Numbered from the stretch's first letter, positions 24,866-37,149 are shown. The stretch is DNA of 64,000 nucleotides from Dactylis glomerata (GCA_007115705.1 QXEO01000548.1:7789024-7853023), one strand, 5' to 3'. Numbers and translations: made by a program. The notes: generated from the sequence alone by a model not told the origin.

Positions 24866-27800
24866 GGATCGATCGACGAGCTACGGAAGAAGATCGATCC
24901 GGCCGGCCAGGGGAGAGAAGAAGACCGATCGTCGTCGACGGAAGCACGAGTGGCGGAAACGAAGGGGAGTCGTTAAAACTCGGAGCCGGATTAGGCATGC
25001 ATGCATCCAGCCTTGGTAGCGGCAGGTCGGGGAGGCAAGAGGCTGGACGACAAGGGCGGGGACGCCCTATTTCTGAAGGAGCTAGCTAGCTGCCGATGTC
25101 AATCGATCCGTCCCAGGTGTAGGTAAGTGGCTGCGTTTAGCTGACGGATCGACTTATCACTTGCCTGGTCAAGAGACCGACCCTCTGCAATTTCTTGGCC
25201 ACAGTATACATATGGACTACACAGAGAAAGACACGTAGGTGCAAGCATGTACGTATCGACAAAGTATGACGAAGAGTGGTTCTCCTTCGTCTCAGGGTGG
25301 TTCGCCTCGTCATCACCGTACGTGCCGTCGTATATGGACATGGCACATCTCCGGCGATCTCGACTGCAAAGTATCTCCTCGGTCCCTAATTATAAGGCGT
25401 TTTGTATGCTCAAATAATTAGGCACAGAGGTAGTAATTTAGTCAAGGATGACGAACACTCTGCCTCGCCCCAACTGTTATTCTTGGTTAGAGAATCATTT
25501 TCAGAGTCCAGATTAAATGAAAATACTAGTTTAATGCCCTTGGGTTACTACGGGTATCTAAAAACTTACATATAGATTTTTTTAATCTATTTCACATGTC
25601 TTTGCTGGTTTAAAGCATCAATGACACTTTAGTGCAGTCCCTCTTGCAAGTATTGTCTTCTTTTGGCCTATTCTGGCAAAAATATAATAAGATACACAGT
25701 GTGTCCCGTCCTCCTACCATCTTTGCTTAGTACATTAGTGCATCACCCTAATATTGATAGATAAGTGGACATGCAAATAACAACTTAGTTACCCTCTCCT
25801 TTGCATTAAGAAGAAAAATTCCGCATAATTTTTTTGGGGTGACAGTAAGAGCATGCACCGCTCACTATGCTCCCTATAGTATGGCATCTTTTGTTGAAGA
25901 TCATAAATATTACTCACTAAATCTTATGCTCTAAAATGTTCACCAAATGTATAAAATAGTGTTCCATTCTTATACCATTGAATGTTTGTTTGCTTTCAAT
26001 GAAAAGATGTATCAGTCAAATGATTGTATTTGAACAAATCGCATAACTCAAATGCACGAACTGTCACACGAAATGGTAGAAAATATTTTTTGATCACACA
26101 ATAATACACGCACACACACCATACTTTCAATTATGGTACATTGATAATACAAAGATTATAAAACAAGAACCATTTTCAAGAGGTATATCTTCTCCCTTGG
26201 ATGCTCTCACATTCAACGAGTCTTATTCTGCAAAGAGCAAGCAGGTGTAAGTCTCTTAATTCGTATCGTGTTTTTCTTGAAAAACTGTCAAGTTTGTATA
26301 GGAAGGATGGCAATTGCCTACTCTCTCCTTAGTACACCCCATGGCTGCACATGATGCCACATCTAGATGATAAAATAAAAAGGAAAATAAGATACACAGA
26401 AATAAAATAGCCATATACATCGTTGTTCCCACTTTTTGTGCCTCTTGTCTGCAGAAAACATCCAATGCTAGAAGGGGGCGTCTTTCTTTGGCTTTACTAT
26501 CAAGCCCGTCGAAAAAATCAAAGTCTTTCTCTTCCTGTCCCGGGTCATAGTGAGTCGAAGTGCGCCCGCAGAAGAGGAAATCGCAGTGCATCTTGCTCAG
26601 CTGGCGTAGCTTGGAGTGGGAGTGAGCCACTTGTGCTTGCTTGCAACCAAAAGCAATACAAAACCTGACAGATAAGACAAAAGTTCATTGCAGCTCAACT
26701 AGTGCAACACCTAAGAGATAATGTGAGAACTACGTACTTAGCTTAATGTGCAAACATAACATATAAGAATTTCCAGTACATGCTCCCATTCCTTGCGAGC
26801 TCTCAAGCTTTGCCCGTACCGCAACATGATGAGTTCAAATTTAGTGATACAGATTATAATCTAAGGATGGTATATAAACTGCATCATAAATTGTCTACGA
26901 TGGCAACAGATCCATAAGTATTTGCACATATTTAGTCTTAGACATAATTTCAGGAGATTTAACCAACCTTCATTTGAATAGTCTCTTCTCAGAATAACAA
27001 TCCATATTTTTATGAGCCACAACATCAAGATCGAGTGTTATGCAGAGTACCATATATATGTAATAAGAAAATAATTACAGTACCTTACTTTTATTTAAAT
27101 GGCGCAACAGACCTCATACTTCTATTCAGCCTTCGAATCAATACAGAATAAACTATGGCAGGCTTGAATGAAAATTCATTGTCTAGAATAATACAACCAA
27201 GCTCTAAGCTGGCCATAATAAGTGCAAACATCAGTGATACCTTAGCCCTAAATCATGCCAAGAAGATTTATCTGAATCTGAATTAGGACAACGTAAGAAG
27301 TTTGGTTCTACTTCTCCATACAGAGATCCAAAAACATCATAAGTAAGAGCTCTAGATCTAGATGTGCTATCATTAAACAACGTTTAATCAATTAACTTGC
27401 TTGTCCTAGTAGGATGCCTTGGTGAATAAATAACTACATGTTCCAATTCTTCTACTCCCTTGATCACACACACACACACACAAAATAGTAATAGACCGGA
27501 AAAATAGACATTCATATGGCCTTTTACTTGCTTATCCAATGAACATTTACACATATTTTTTAGAAACGTTTTTAATAAACAAGTGCATGTATAAAAAATT
27601 TAGAGGAATAACCTGAAATACACAACATAGCAGGAGTTGATCATGTATGAACTGACCTCGGGGTCCGGGAACGCTGGCGTGATGGACACCTTGTGGACCT
27701 GCACAAGGTACTCCAACACAGGCCGACTGGCACCTACACGACATGGAGGGCGGCGGCGTCGCATCATATAGGAACGCTAGCGGCTTGCCTGCGTCCAAGG

Positions 27801-28056
27801 CGTGCGCCCACCCGTGTGACCATAGGCGTGGCATCCATCCAGCAGCTCCACACCCGTTTCCGTCCATGCGCTTGACTTTTCATTACCAAAAATATTGGGA
27901 ATACATTCCCTCTAAAAATGGGAATACATGGCCCTTGTAATACATCAATCCTTCCTGTACAAAATCTATCGCGTCGTGAGTCGCCAGTTCGTCAACATGT
28001 CTTCCATTCCAAGCCAAGAACGTAGACAGCACGGCCATGCTTCCGGCTAGCACTAC
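24866..28056. other. Intergenic DNA; no recognised gene
   Basis: 24866-25100 is the probable promoter and leader of the C2 gene. A short fold-back of about 57 bp (25374-25430, arms CCTAATTA with imperfect outer extension) may be a small Stowaway relative. Two minus-strand frames (26256-26630, 124 residues with one hydrophobic segment; 27547-27867, 106 residues) have no recognisable family and no clear splice context. A CA microsatellite lies at 27465-27482. I would not call a gene here. Confidence 0.4.
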
Positions 28057-28059
28057 CTG

Positions 28060-29562
28060 CACTAGTGGAAAAAGGGTATTATGTTTAGGATCATTAGTAC
28101 TAGTTGTCTATTAAATTGGTGTTAATGGTCCCTTCAGGGGGTCGCATTGATACGGTATAATTAGTCTCGGTTTATTAGGGACCTTTAGTCTCGGTTTGAG
28201 ACACAAATTGAGACTAAAGGGGTCTGCGGTCATCTGCATCAGAGCCAGACCCTTTAGCACCGATTCGTGGTTCAAACCGGTGCTAAAGGTCTAAAGGTCC
28301 CCCTTTTGCGCCGGTTCATGGCTCAAACCGAGACTAAAAGGTCTACCTTTTAGTCTCGGTTTGAGCCATGAACCGGCGCAAAAGGGGGACCTTTAGCACC
28401 AGTTTGAGCCCCGAACCGGTGCAAAAGGGGACCTTTAGCACCAGTTTAAGCCACGAACCGGTGCTAAAGGTATGGCGTCCTTTTTTTTTGCTCTCATGCC
28501 TACTCCCCCCACGCGCAGAAAAAATATCTAAAAAAAAGAAAATAATAAAAACTTCAAATTTCAAAATCCTTTGACATGCATGTACCTCACGCAACCAACT
28601 TTTATGAAAAAATTGAAAATTTGAATTTTGATATTTTTTGCAAAAAAGTTGTTCTAAATTAAAACGGCTATAACTTTTGCGTACAAACTCGAAAAAAGTG
28701 TAATATATGAAAAACTATCTACACAAAATTTTACATCCGATTTCAACAGCCGCAGGCCGTTTGCACAATCTCTTGCTTCTCAAAATTCCAAAGGGAAATA
28801 TGAAAGCAGGAAGATTTTAGATTTTATAAAAAATAGAAAAAATGTTTTTTTTTGAAATGTTGAATTTCTTTTGTTATTTCTTCTAATTTTTAGGTATTTT
28901 GAAGTTTTTGTATTATTTTGAAATTTTTAAGTTTTCTGATTTTTTTAATATTTTGATTGTTCAAATTAATAATTAAATTATACAGAAAGATTATTTGGAA
29001 TTCATTGATGCTTATTATTAATTAATAATTGTTTCTGTTTTTTAAATTATTTGGAATTAATAAATGTAAAATCATATGTTATCAAAGTATATGGGTTAAT
29101 AGAATTCATAGCATAGTATTATTAAGAAGTCGCGAGCGTAGTCTTCGAAGCTAGTAGGGAAGGAATGGAGAAGTTAAGAGTGCTAAGGGTGGAGCAGTGT
29201 GAGGATGGGTGACCAACTGGAAAGTGGGACCATGAGTATATACTTTGACATGAGAATATGGGTGATTAGATATTAGAGGGGAAACTGTCAAACAATTTAA
29301 ATATCCAAAAATTGAGAAATTCAAAAAATTCTGAAAAATAAATTCAATTTTTTTTTCAAAATTTCTACCAGAAATTGTACCGGACCTTTAGCACCGGTTC
29401 GTGTCTCAAACCGGTGCTAAAGGGTCCTCCAGCCGCACGGGCCACGTGGAACCCCTTTTAGCATCGGTTCACAACAGAACCAGTGCTAAAGGTTACCTTT
29501 AGCACCGGATAGTTAGCACCGGTCCTTACGAACCGGTGCTAAAGGCCCGTTTTCCACTAGTG
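28060..29562. mobile_element. Non-autonomous CACTA (En/Spm) element 1
   Basis: The element starts CACTAGTGGAAAA (28060) and ends TTTTCCACTAGTG (29562), perfect 13-bp inverted termini, with CTG on both sides (28057-28059, 29563-29565): the 3-bp duplication expected of CACTA. Subterminal regions carry many copies of 'cctttagcaccggtt' in both orientations, typical of transposase-binding repeats. The middle is AT-rich without transposase coding. Confidence 0.95.
28291..28396. repeat. Perfect 106-bp palindrome inside CACTA element 1
   Basis: Arms 28291-28342 and 28345-28396 are perfect reverse complements over 52 bases around a 2-base centre (CT at 28343-28344). It lies in the left subterminal repeat region and is followed by two further direct copies of the same unit (about 28390-28470). 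Confidence 0.95.
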
Positions 29563-29700
29563 CTGTTAGTCCTTCACAGGAACCACATGGAAGACGCATA
29601 TGCATAAATTGTACGTGCTTCCGTGGCCTCCACGGTGTGGCCGACGATGTGTTCGACGAGGCCGTGCCTGCTCTTCACCGGAGTAACTGCGGGAGGTAAC

Positions 29701-30103
29701 TCTTGGGCGATAAAAATTTAAAGGGACACTAGTAGAAAATGGCTTTTAGTCCCAGTTGGTAAGGACCTTTCCAACCGGAACTACTAAATCGGGACTAAAG
29801 ACCCCCCCTTAGTTCAGGTTGGCCACAACCCGGGACTAAAGGCTCTCCACGCGGCCGCGGGCGAGCGTTGCGGGCTGGAGTACCCAACCGGGAGTAAAGG
29901 TCAAATCTTGGGCGGTAAAAATGTAAGTGACACACTAATAAAAAAACTGCTTTTAGTCCCGGTTGGTAAGGACCTTTCCAATCGGGACTACAGAATCGGG
30001 ACTAAAGGCCCCCTAGTTCTGATTGGCCGCATATGGGACTAAAGGCTCTCCACGTGGCCGCGGGAGAGCGCTGCGGGCTAGAGTACCCAACCGGGACTAA
30101 AGG
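29701..30103. repeat. Tandem duplication of a CACTA end plus flanking DNA
   Basis: Two units, 29701-29905 and 29906-30103, both begin TCTTGGGCG and run through a CACTA terminus into the same subterminal block (GCTTTTAGTCCC.GTTGGTAAGG, then 'ccgcggg.gagcg.tgcgggct'). The first 26 bp of each unit are host flank, so flank and transposon end were duplicated together. Units differ at roughly one base in ten. Confidence 0.85.
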
Positions 30104-30269
30104 TTATTTTGCCATTTTTAAATTTTTTCAAAAAAAGTTTTAGATTTTTCAGGATTTTTTTAATTTCACAGTTTCTAATTTTTAATTGTTTGATAGTTTA
30201 ATCTCTATTCACCCTTATTCTCATGTCAAAGTGCCTACTCATGGTCATACTTCCTGGCCGGTCACCCAT

Positions 30270-30604
30270 TGACGAGGGTTAACTCGACAAATGTCCTAAA
30301 TGAAGGACTTAGGATCGGGGAGATAGGGCGTCGGATGAACTCGACGGTAAGATTAGTCGAAATAAGTGTATATCGAAAGTAAACTTGGGTGTAGAACCTG
30401 GCTTGCTTTCAATCTGCCCCAGACCGTCCCCTCCTGGCCCCTATATATTGGTGGCTAGGTCTCGAGGATCGGGTAGGGTCCGATACAGATTACAATATCG
30501 ACATACGGTAAGAACTCGTATCTCGACTATCATTACAATTGGGCCTAGCTTAATGGGCCTCAGGGGTACTCAACTAGCGGGCTCTATTAGTTATACCCTT
30601 ATCA
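30270..30604 (-). repeat. 3' LTR of gypsy copy 1
   Basis: 335 bp; on the minus strand it runs TGATAAGGG...CCTCGTCA. It contains a TATATA-like promoter segment ('ctatatattgg' on the plus strand) in a block that is TATATATAGG in the other LTRs. Confidence 0.95.
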
Positions 30605-31554
30605 GTAGCCCATGAGATTCTACTAGAATTGCAGATTCGGGTTGAATCTCTAATCTTTGAATCTTCGACTTGATCAGTTCTTCGATTTCTTCATATCTTC
30701 AAACCTTCGACTTAGTCTTTCGACTTATTTTTATGATAATATCTCGCAAGGGGTTTTGATGAGCAAGCCTGACAACTCTGACGGATCAAGAGGTCAGTTA
30801 ACAGCCGGAACAGATACTTGCCACCTACTTCAAATTCAATCCCCTTGGACTTGAATTCGGGATACTGGTCAAACCCATTCTTTTGCCGCATTTAGGACTT
30901 ACAAAGAATGAGTCTCAGTGGTTCTCAGGGTACCCAGTGCGTCCACCAGGATTTTCTTCGCGTCGTAGACACGGATACATACCAGCAGAGCATATCCATG
31001 TGCGTATACCAGGCCACACAGGACGGATCCCGGGGTCTTACCTTCGTGATAAATCACGGCATTCGAGTTTCATTACGATAACGTAACTCGAGAATCACAT
31101 GTCGCAGTCTTGTTTGACTGATCAAAGAATTTCGAATTATATTAACTTCTCACGAGTAACACCCGATGGGAGTAGTCGCTCTATATTTTGTCGACTATGT
31201 AGTCGAAGTTTCATGGTTGTCGAAATGTTGAGCGGCTCGCACCGTATCCATCGTAGCTTTCTTCATCTTTATTGCTGATTCTTTCATTTTCTATCGGGTG
31301 CGCGCTCAGCGCTCCCGATGGGAGTAACCCCCGAGGCTATGGTTGGATACTTGTAGTCAATCATAGGGTCAAATTGACTTCCTCTATTCCTTCTTCTTCT
31401 TCCTGTTATAAGCCCCCGAGCCCAAGGCGAGGTTTCCCGTACTTTCTGTGATACATTCTTTTTTACTTTGTTATTATCGTCTGCTATGTGCAGATTTTAA
31501 CTCCTTTGTAAATATTTTATGGGTCTTGTTTTCGCAGAGGCCCGTTGATATGTG

Positions 31555-31641
31555 CTTATAAATAAAGCACACTTTGGCGAGGGTAAAAACCCTAAACAGA
31601 TTCCTCCTCTGCCGCATCATCTTCTTCTTCATCTAGGGTTT
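31555..31641 (+). promoter_or_regulatory. Putative promoter/leader of the antisense gene, copy 1
   Basis: A TATA box (CTTATAAATAAAG, 31555-31567) is followed by a telo-box AAACCCTAA (31587-31595) and its inverse TAGGGTTT (31634-31641), then the ATG at 31663. The same three motifs recur at matching positions in copy 2. Telo-boxes are known near the start sites of plant genes for translation and cell-cycle functions. Confidence 0.55.
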
Positions 31642-31662
31642 CTTTTCTGCCCACTTGTCTCC

Positions 31663-32235
31663 ATGGCTGATGCAGATGGGTCTCGTCTGAACCTTGGCTC
31701 CCCGACAGTGCCACGGGGTCGCGGCCGCCCTCGTGGCAGCAAGAATAAGGCAGCACCAGCTGCTATAGGATCTTCGTCGTCCGCTCCAATGAAGCGGCGT
31801 CCCAGCCGTCCAGCCGGGAGTAAGAATAAACCAAAGGTGCCTATTGCTACCCCATGTCCAAGCGCACCTCCTGGTAACACTTCTTCTCCTCAACCAAGGA
31901 TATACTCGTTTTTCTGCATCGCCGGCGCGCAATGCCGTAAAATTCAATGGCTGCCGCTGAAGTTCACCCAATTCATGGATGGGCGTGATTTGCATGAAGC
32001 AATTCTGTGTGAACATTCTGGGGGAGGAACTCCCTACGAGGTGGAAGTTTGGTACGACGGCGCTGGCGAACAATACTTCAAGGGTGGCTGGTCACAGTTT
32101 GCGGATGATCACGATATCCAGCGAGGTTTCTTCATGACCTTCGATTTTCACGTGGGCACGTCTAAGTTTGACATGAAAATCTATGATGGTACTCAATGCC
32201 AGAAGGAGTACGAGGCTAAAGTACACTTCCACTAG
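31663..32235 (+). CDS. AT-hook plus B3-like DNA-binding protein carried antisense in gypsy copy 1
   Basis: The 190-residue protein begins MADADGSR. It has a canonical AT-hook RGRPRGSKNK (about residues 18-27), a degenerate second one (RRPSRPAGSKNKPK), a Pro/Ser linker, and a C-terminal domain of ~110 residues that reads like a plant B3 domain: FFCIAGAQC.., LPLKFTQFM, GGTPYEVEV, YFKGGWSQFADDHDI, GFFMTFDFHVGTSKFDMKIYD. The role is probably DNA binding in the nucleus; this is inferred from domains. The ATG at 31663 was chosen, not the one at 31552, because the frame before 31663 is not conserved in copy 2 while the nucleotide leader is. It lies between integrase and 3' LTR, opposite to gag-pol. 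Confidence 0.8.
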   Translation: MADADGSRLNLGSPTVPRGRGRPRGSKNKAAPAAIGSSSSAPMKRRPSRPAGSKNKPKVPIATPCPSAPPGNTSSPQPRIYSFFCIAGAQCRKIQWLPLKFTQFMDGRDLHEAILCEHSGGGTPYEVEVWYDGAGEQYFKGGWSQFADDHDIQRGFFMTFDFHVGTSKFDMKIYDGTQCQKEYEAKVHFH

Positions 32236-32617
32236 AATCTTCTTATGTAATATCCTTTTCGAGTTGCCTTATCGCCGTGCTATCTGTAATAAATAACCGT
32301 AATTGGTTTTGATGCTTTTAATAGACCATGGGAACAAATCATTTGTTCCGAGGCATGCTTTATATATTATCGGGTTCTCTTGAACCAATTTGTATTGCTT
32401 GAAGAATATTGGGTTGTTGCACAACCTAGTAGTATATTTTTGAAAGATCTCCATATTGTGATAAACTTTCTTTCGTACGACCCGAGGGTTGAAGCCCCCG
32501 AGTGGAAAAGTAAAATACTTGTACAATTTGTCGAGTTAACCCAAGGAACCCGACCTATGGCCTCATGTTCTAGGTTCGGAGGGTCAACTCGAAGTTACTG
32601 ATGTTACTAGACTTCTT

Positions 32618-34621
32618 CTATGCGTAGAAACATCGTAGATACTCCGCATTCCATGGGTTGCTTTCATCTTTTCCTGTTTTCTTGTCTTGTAGTCGATAAG
32701 CTCCTCCTGGTATTACTTCTGTGACGATGTAAGGTCCCACCCAAGGGGACTCTAACTTGCCGTGGCTGTCCTGCCTGAGTCGTAAGACTAAATCTCCCAC
32801 CACAAAGGATCGCGGCCGAACTCGACTAGTATGGTAGTTTCGCAAGCTCTGTTGATACTGCGTGGCTCTTTCCAGCGCTTTATCTCTTGCTTCATCCAGT
32901 GCATCGACATCGTCTTGTAACGCTTCTGTTGAGGTTACTTCATCGTATGCCATCACTCTTAGAGCTTCGTGTATAACTTCAACTGGAAGCACGGCTTCTG
33001 CGCCGTGGACTAGGAAAAAAAGAGTTTCTTGAGTAGCTGCGTTAGGCGTGGTTCTTAAACTCCAAAGAACATAGGGCAATTCATCTACCCAGGCGCTCTT
33101 GGCTTTCTCGAGAGGTGCTAAGAGCCTCTTTTTTATCCCATTGCATATTAGGCCGTTGGCTTTTTCGACTTGCCCATTTGTCTTCGGGTGTGCTACGGAT
33201 GCGAACTTGAGCTTGATTCCCAAACCTTCGCAGTAACTCTTGAATTTCTTTGAAGTGAAGTTTGTCCCGTTGTCCGTAATGATGCTGTATGGTACACCGA
33301 AGCGAAACACTATTAACTTAATAAAATTGATTGCTGCTGTCGAATCTTGAGTTGTTATCGGGGCCGCTTCTACCCACTTGGTAAATTTGTCGACTGCCAC
33401 TAGCATGTAAACATGCCCTCCTGGCCAAGATTTGTGCAACTTTCCTACCATATCGAGGCCCCATTGTGCAAAGGGCCGGGACACTGGTATTGGTTGTAAC
33501 TCTGCTGCTGGTGCGTGTGGTCGAGATGCGAATCTTTGACATGCTTCACACTTCCGAACTATATCTTTCGCGTCTTCGATGACTGTTAGCCAATAGAATC
33601 CTGCTCGAAACGCTTTTGCCGCGATTGCCCTGCTGCTAGCATGATGGCCACATACTCCGGCATGTATATCTTTTAATATTACTTGCCCTTCTTGAGGTGT
33701 GACGCAACGCTGCAAAATGCCAGTTATGCTCTTTTTGTATAATTTCCCCTGCAACACAACAAATGCTTTCGATCGTCGAGTTATTCTCTTGGCTTTCAGT
33801 GCATCTTCTGGTAACTTCTTATTTATCATGTATGCGAGATATGGTTGCATCCATGTTTCTTCTATCATCATGACTTCTTCGGGTTCTGGTGCACTCTCGT
33901 CCCTTTTCGCACCAGCCCCCGAGCCTGCTGCAGTAGTTGAACTTTTGATGCTTTTTATCGATCTTTCCACTATTTCTTCCCAGAAGACTCCAGATGGCAC
34001 GGGTAGGCACTGTGACCCGATATTTGCCAAATTGTCGGCTTCTTCATTGCTGTTTCTACTGATGTGCGAGACTTCGCACCCATCGAATGTTACTTCGAGA
34101 TGGTGATATAAGTTCTTGTAGGCCATCATGTTGTCATTAATTGTGTCGCATCTGTTCATGACTTGTTGAACAACAAGGTTTGAGTCTCCAAATATTTTTA
34201 GACGAGTTGCTCCACACGCCTTGGCCATCTTCATTCCATGCAGTAAAGCCTCGTATTCTGCTTCATTATTAGAGGCCTGCGGAAAGCTCATCCTTAAAAC
34301 GTATTTCAGTTTGTCGCCGTGTGGTGATATCAAGACTACTCCTGCGCCTGCGCCTTGGACTCTCTTAGAACCATCGAAGTACATTGTCCAGACACTTGAT
34401 AAATCTGGCGGTCCTGTGCTCTGCAACTCCAACCACTCTGCTGTGAAATCTGGCAAAATTTGTGACTTGATCGCCTTTCTTTTTTCATACGTGATGTCCA
34501 TAGGAGATAATTCGATTCCCCACAAAGAGACACGTCCTGTTGCTGAAGGATTGTTCAGTATATTCGATAGTGGTGCTTCATTGACAACTATAATTGGGTG
34601 CACCACAAAGTACTGTCGCAA
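32618..34621 (-). pseudogene. gypsy copy 1 pol: RNase H, second RNase H and integrase
   Basis: A 667-residue minus-strand frame. It starts in the tail of the RT-linked RNase H, continues with the second RNase H (MYFDGSKRVQGAGAGVVL, NNEAEYEALLHGM, FGDSNLVVQQV), then the integrase zinc finger (H..H with CEACQRF), the catalytic D-D-E residues (WGLDMVGKL; TDNGTNFT; NGQVEKANGL) and a C-terminal chromatin-side region (GPYIVTEVIPGGAYRL). Catalytic residues look intact. It is cut from the RT frame by an in-frame TGA just upstream (about 34622-34624), where copy 2 reads straight through. Confidence 0.92.
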
Positions 34622-35696
34622 TTTTCATGTTGTTGTAAAGACACTATATGCGAGTTTTTGATAGTGCGGATACCTCTGTTTTGTCGGAGAAAGTACTTCG
34701 CTAATGAAATATACCGGTCTCTGGACACCGTGGGCTTTAACTTCTTCACTTCTTTCGACTACTAATACTGTACTCACCACCTGATGGGTTGCGGCGATGT
34801 AGAGTAGTAGTGGCTCTTTTTCTTTTGGTGCGACCAACACTGGTGGCGTGGAAAGCACTTTTTTCAGCTGTGCAAAGGCTGCATCTGCTTCTTCTGTCCA
34901 TTCAAATTTATCATCTGATTTCATCATGAGTGCATAGAAAGGGAGTGCTTTCTCTCCCAGTCGAGCAACGAACCGACTTAGGGCCGCGACGCGTCCTGCA
35001 AGTTTCTGTATGTCGTGTAGTTTCGTGGGCTTCCCCATTGTTAAAATTGCTTGGATCTTCTCTGGGTTCGCCTCTATTCCCCGCGCTGACACCAGGAACC
35101 CTAAAAATTGTCCTGCTGATACGCCGAAGGAACATTTTGTCGGGTTAAGCTTAAGCTTGTACCTGCTTAGGTTGTCGAAGGTTTCTGCCAAGTCGCTGAT
35201 TAGGGATTCCTCCTCTCTTGTGGTAATGACTACATCGTCAATGTAGACTTGGATGTTGCGTCCTATTTGGCTCCCGAGGCAATTTTGCATCATCCGTTGA
35301 TAAGTTGCTCCTGCATTTTTTAGGCCGAACGGCATTACTTGATAGCAAAACACCCCATACGGTGTGATGAAGGCTGTCTTTTCTTCATCTCTTTTTTTCA
35401 ACTTGATCTGGTTGTAACCAGAATATGCATCCAAAAAGGAAAGCCTTGCGCATCCCGCTGTCAAATCAATTATCTGATCGATGCGGGGTAGAGGGAAGGG
35501 ATCCTTTGGACAGTGCTTGTTGAGAGATGTGTAATCGACACACATTCTTTGTACGTCTGTATTTTTCTTAGGTACGATGACTGGATTGGATACCCAACTC
35601 AAAGTTTTTATTTCTCTGATAAATCCGGCGTTTTCTAGCCTGTGCAACTCTGACGCTATCGCCTTCCTCTTGGGTTCATCAAATCATCGCAATGGT
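34622..35696 (-). pseudogene. gypsy copy 1 pol: reverse transcriptase and first RNase H
   Basis: The frame 34625-35647 shows the RT core (CVDYTSLNKHCPKDPFPLP, DAYSGYNQI, FGLKNAGATYQR, YIDDVVITT) and the start of RNase H. The YIDD catalytic pair is present. A stop near 35690 replaces the arginine codon that copy 2 has before FDEPKRKAI (CGA to TGA, a CpG-type transition), so the polyprotein could not be made. Confidence 0.92.
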
Positions 35697-35830
35697 TGCT
35701 TGACTGGCTTCGCTTTAGCATCTACATTTAGCGCGTGCTCGACGAGTTCCCTGGGAACCCCTGGCATGTCTGAAGGACACCAGGCGAAGATTTCCCAGCG
35801 CTCATGGAGGAACTCGACGAGCGCGCTTTC

Positions 35831-37142
35831 CTATGCGGGATCTAGGTTTACCGCAATCGATGTTGTCTTGTTCGGGTCCGTAGGATGGACCTGGATTTTC
35901 TTCGAGTCCTGAGTTGTCTCGAAAGCCTGATCTGGCAGGGATCGTCCAACGTCGGGTAGTACATTATGATCTGTTTCTCCTTTAAGCCTCTCATATTCTG
36001 CTGTCATGCCAAAAGTTTGCGCCATTCTATTGAATTCCTTGTCACAAGTGTTGGCTACTTCGAAGCTCCCTTGTACTGTAATTGTTCCTTTGGGTCCTGG
36101 AATTTTTAGCGTTAGATACGCGTAGTGAGGTACTGCCATGAATTTTGCAAATGCTGGGCGCCCTAGAATTGCGTGGTACTGTGAGGGCCAGTCCATAAAT
36201 TCAAATTCCAACTTCTCCCTGCGATAGTTGCTGCTACTGCCGAAGCAGACATCGAGTTCTATTTTCCCCAGAGGATAATTTGCGGCTCCTTGTACTATTC
36301 CATGGAAAGAGCAATCTGTTGGCTTCAAGCTTGACAACGATATACACATTGCCATCAGGGTTCTGGCATATATTAGGTTTATGCCACTTCCTCCGTCCAT
36401 GAACACTCTTCCAATGTCGTACCCTCCTATTTGCACTTTTAACACCGTTGGCGAGTGGCCCGGCCTGGGAACTTTCCTTGGGTGGTCTGCCCTGCTGAAC
36501 TTGATTGGCTGATCTGACCACCGTAAGTACTCCGTAGTGGCTGGTGGCGACGATATTGCTAGGTTTACCTGCCTGGATATACTCTTTCGCTCTTTCTTCG
36601 ACTTGGGCACCGGTTGAATCATTGCCGATATGTAAACTTTCGACTCTAAGTGCCTTGCTAGCCTTTGTACTTGATATCCTTGACTTGAACCCATGGCGCT
36701 TTCTAACCTCAGGAAAGTTCTACAATCCTTCATCTGGTGGTTTGAAACTCTCTTTCCATCAAGATACGCGTAGTGGATTCGACAAGGCCCATATAGCATG
36801 TCTTCGGCCGAGGGGCCGGAGTATCTTGGCTTTTCTGCTCCTTTTGCTTGAAACTCCCAATTTTCATAACCTTCCTCTTCCCTTGCTTTGTATCCCGCGG
36901 CTACCTGACTTCGCCTTCCTTGGTTATCTCTGCTGCGGTGTCGTCTCCTCTGTCTACTTCTTCTGTCGACTTCTGGTAAACGTCCTCTTTTGTTGTTATA
37001 TGCGTCCTCTCCATTAGCGAATCTGTTGGCTTCTTCCATTAACTCGACTACTGTTGTTGGCCTTGTTCTTCGTATCTCTTCCACGAGGTCTGAGCGACAA
37101 AGACCAGCCGAAAAAGCGTCTATTGTTCTTTCGTCGGAGACG
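35831..37142 (-). pseudogene. gypsy copy 1: gag C-terminal part and aspartic protease
   Basis: The 417-residue frame includes the end of gag with a basic stretch (RSRQRRRHRSRD), a cysteine/histidine motif (CRIHYAYLDGKRVSNHQMKDC) and the protease active site as FMDGGSGINL. It is separated from the N-terminal gag part by the insertion 37150-38692, and from RT by stops between 35697 and 35830. Confidence 0.85.
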
Positions 37143-37149
37143 TCCTCTG

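Noticed and set aside
31552..31662. Upstream ATG extending the antisense B3-like protein by 37 residues
   Set aside because: The extension is not conserved in frame between the two gypsy copies, while the nucleotide leader with telo-boxes is.
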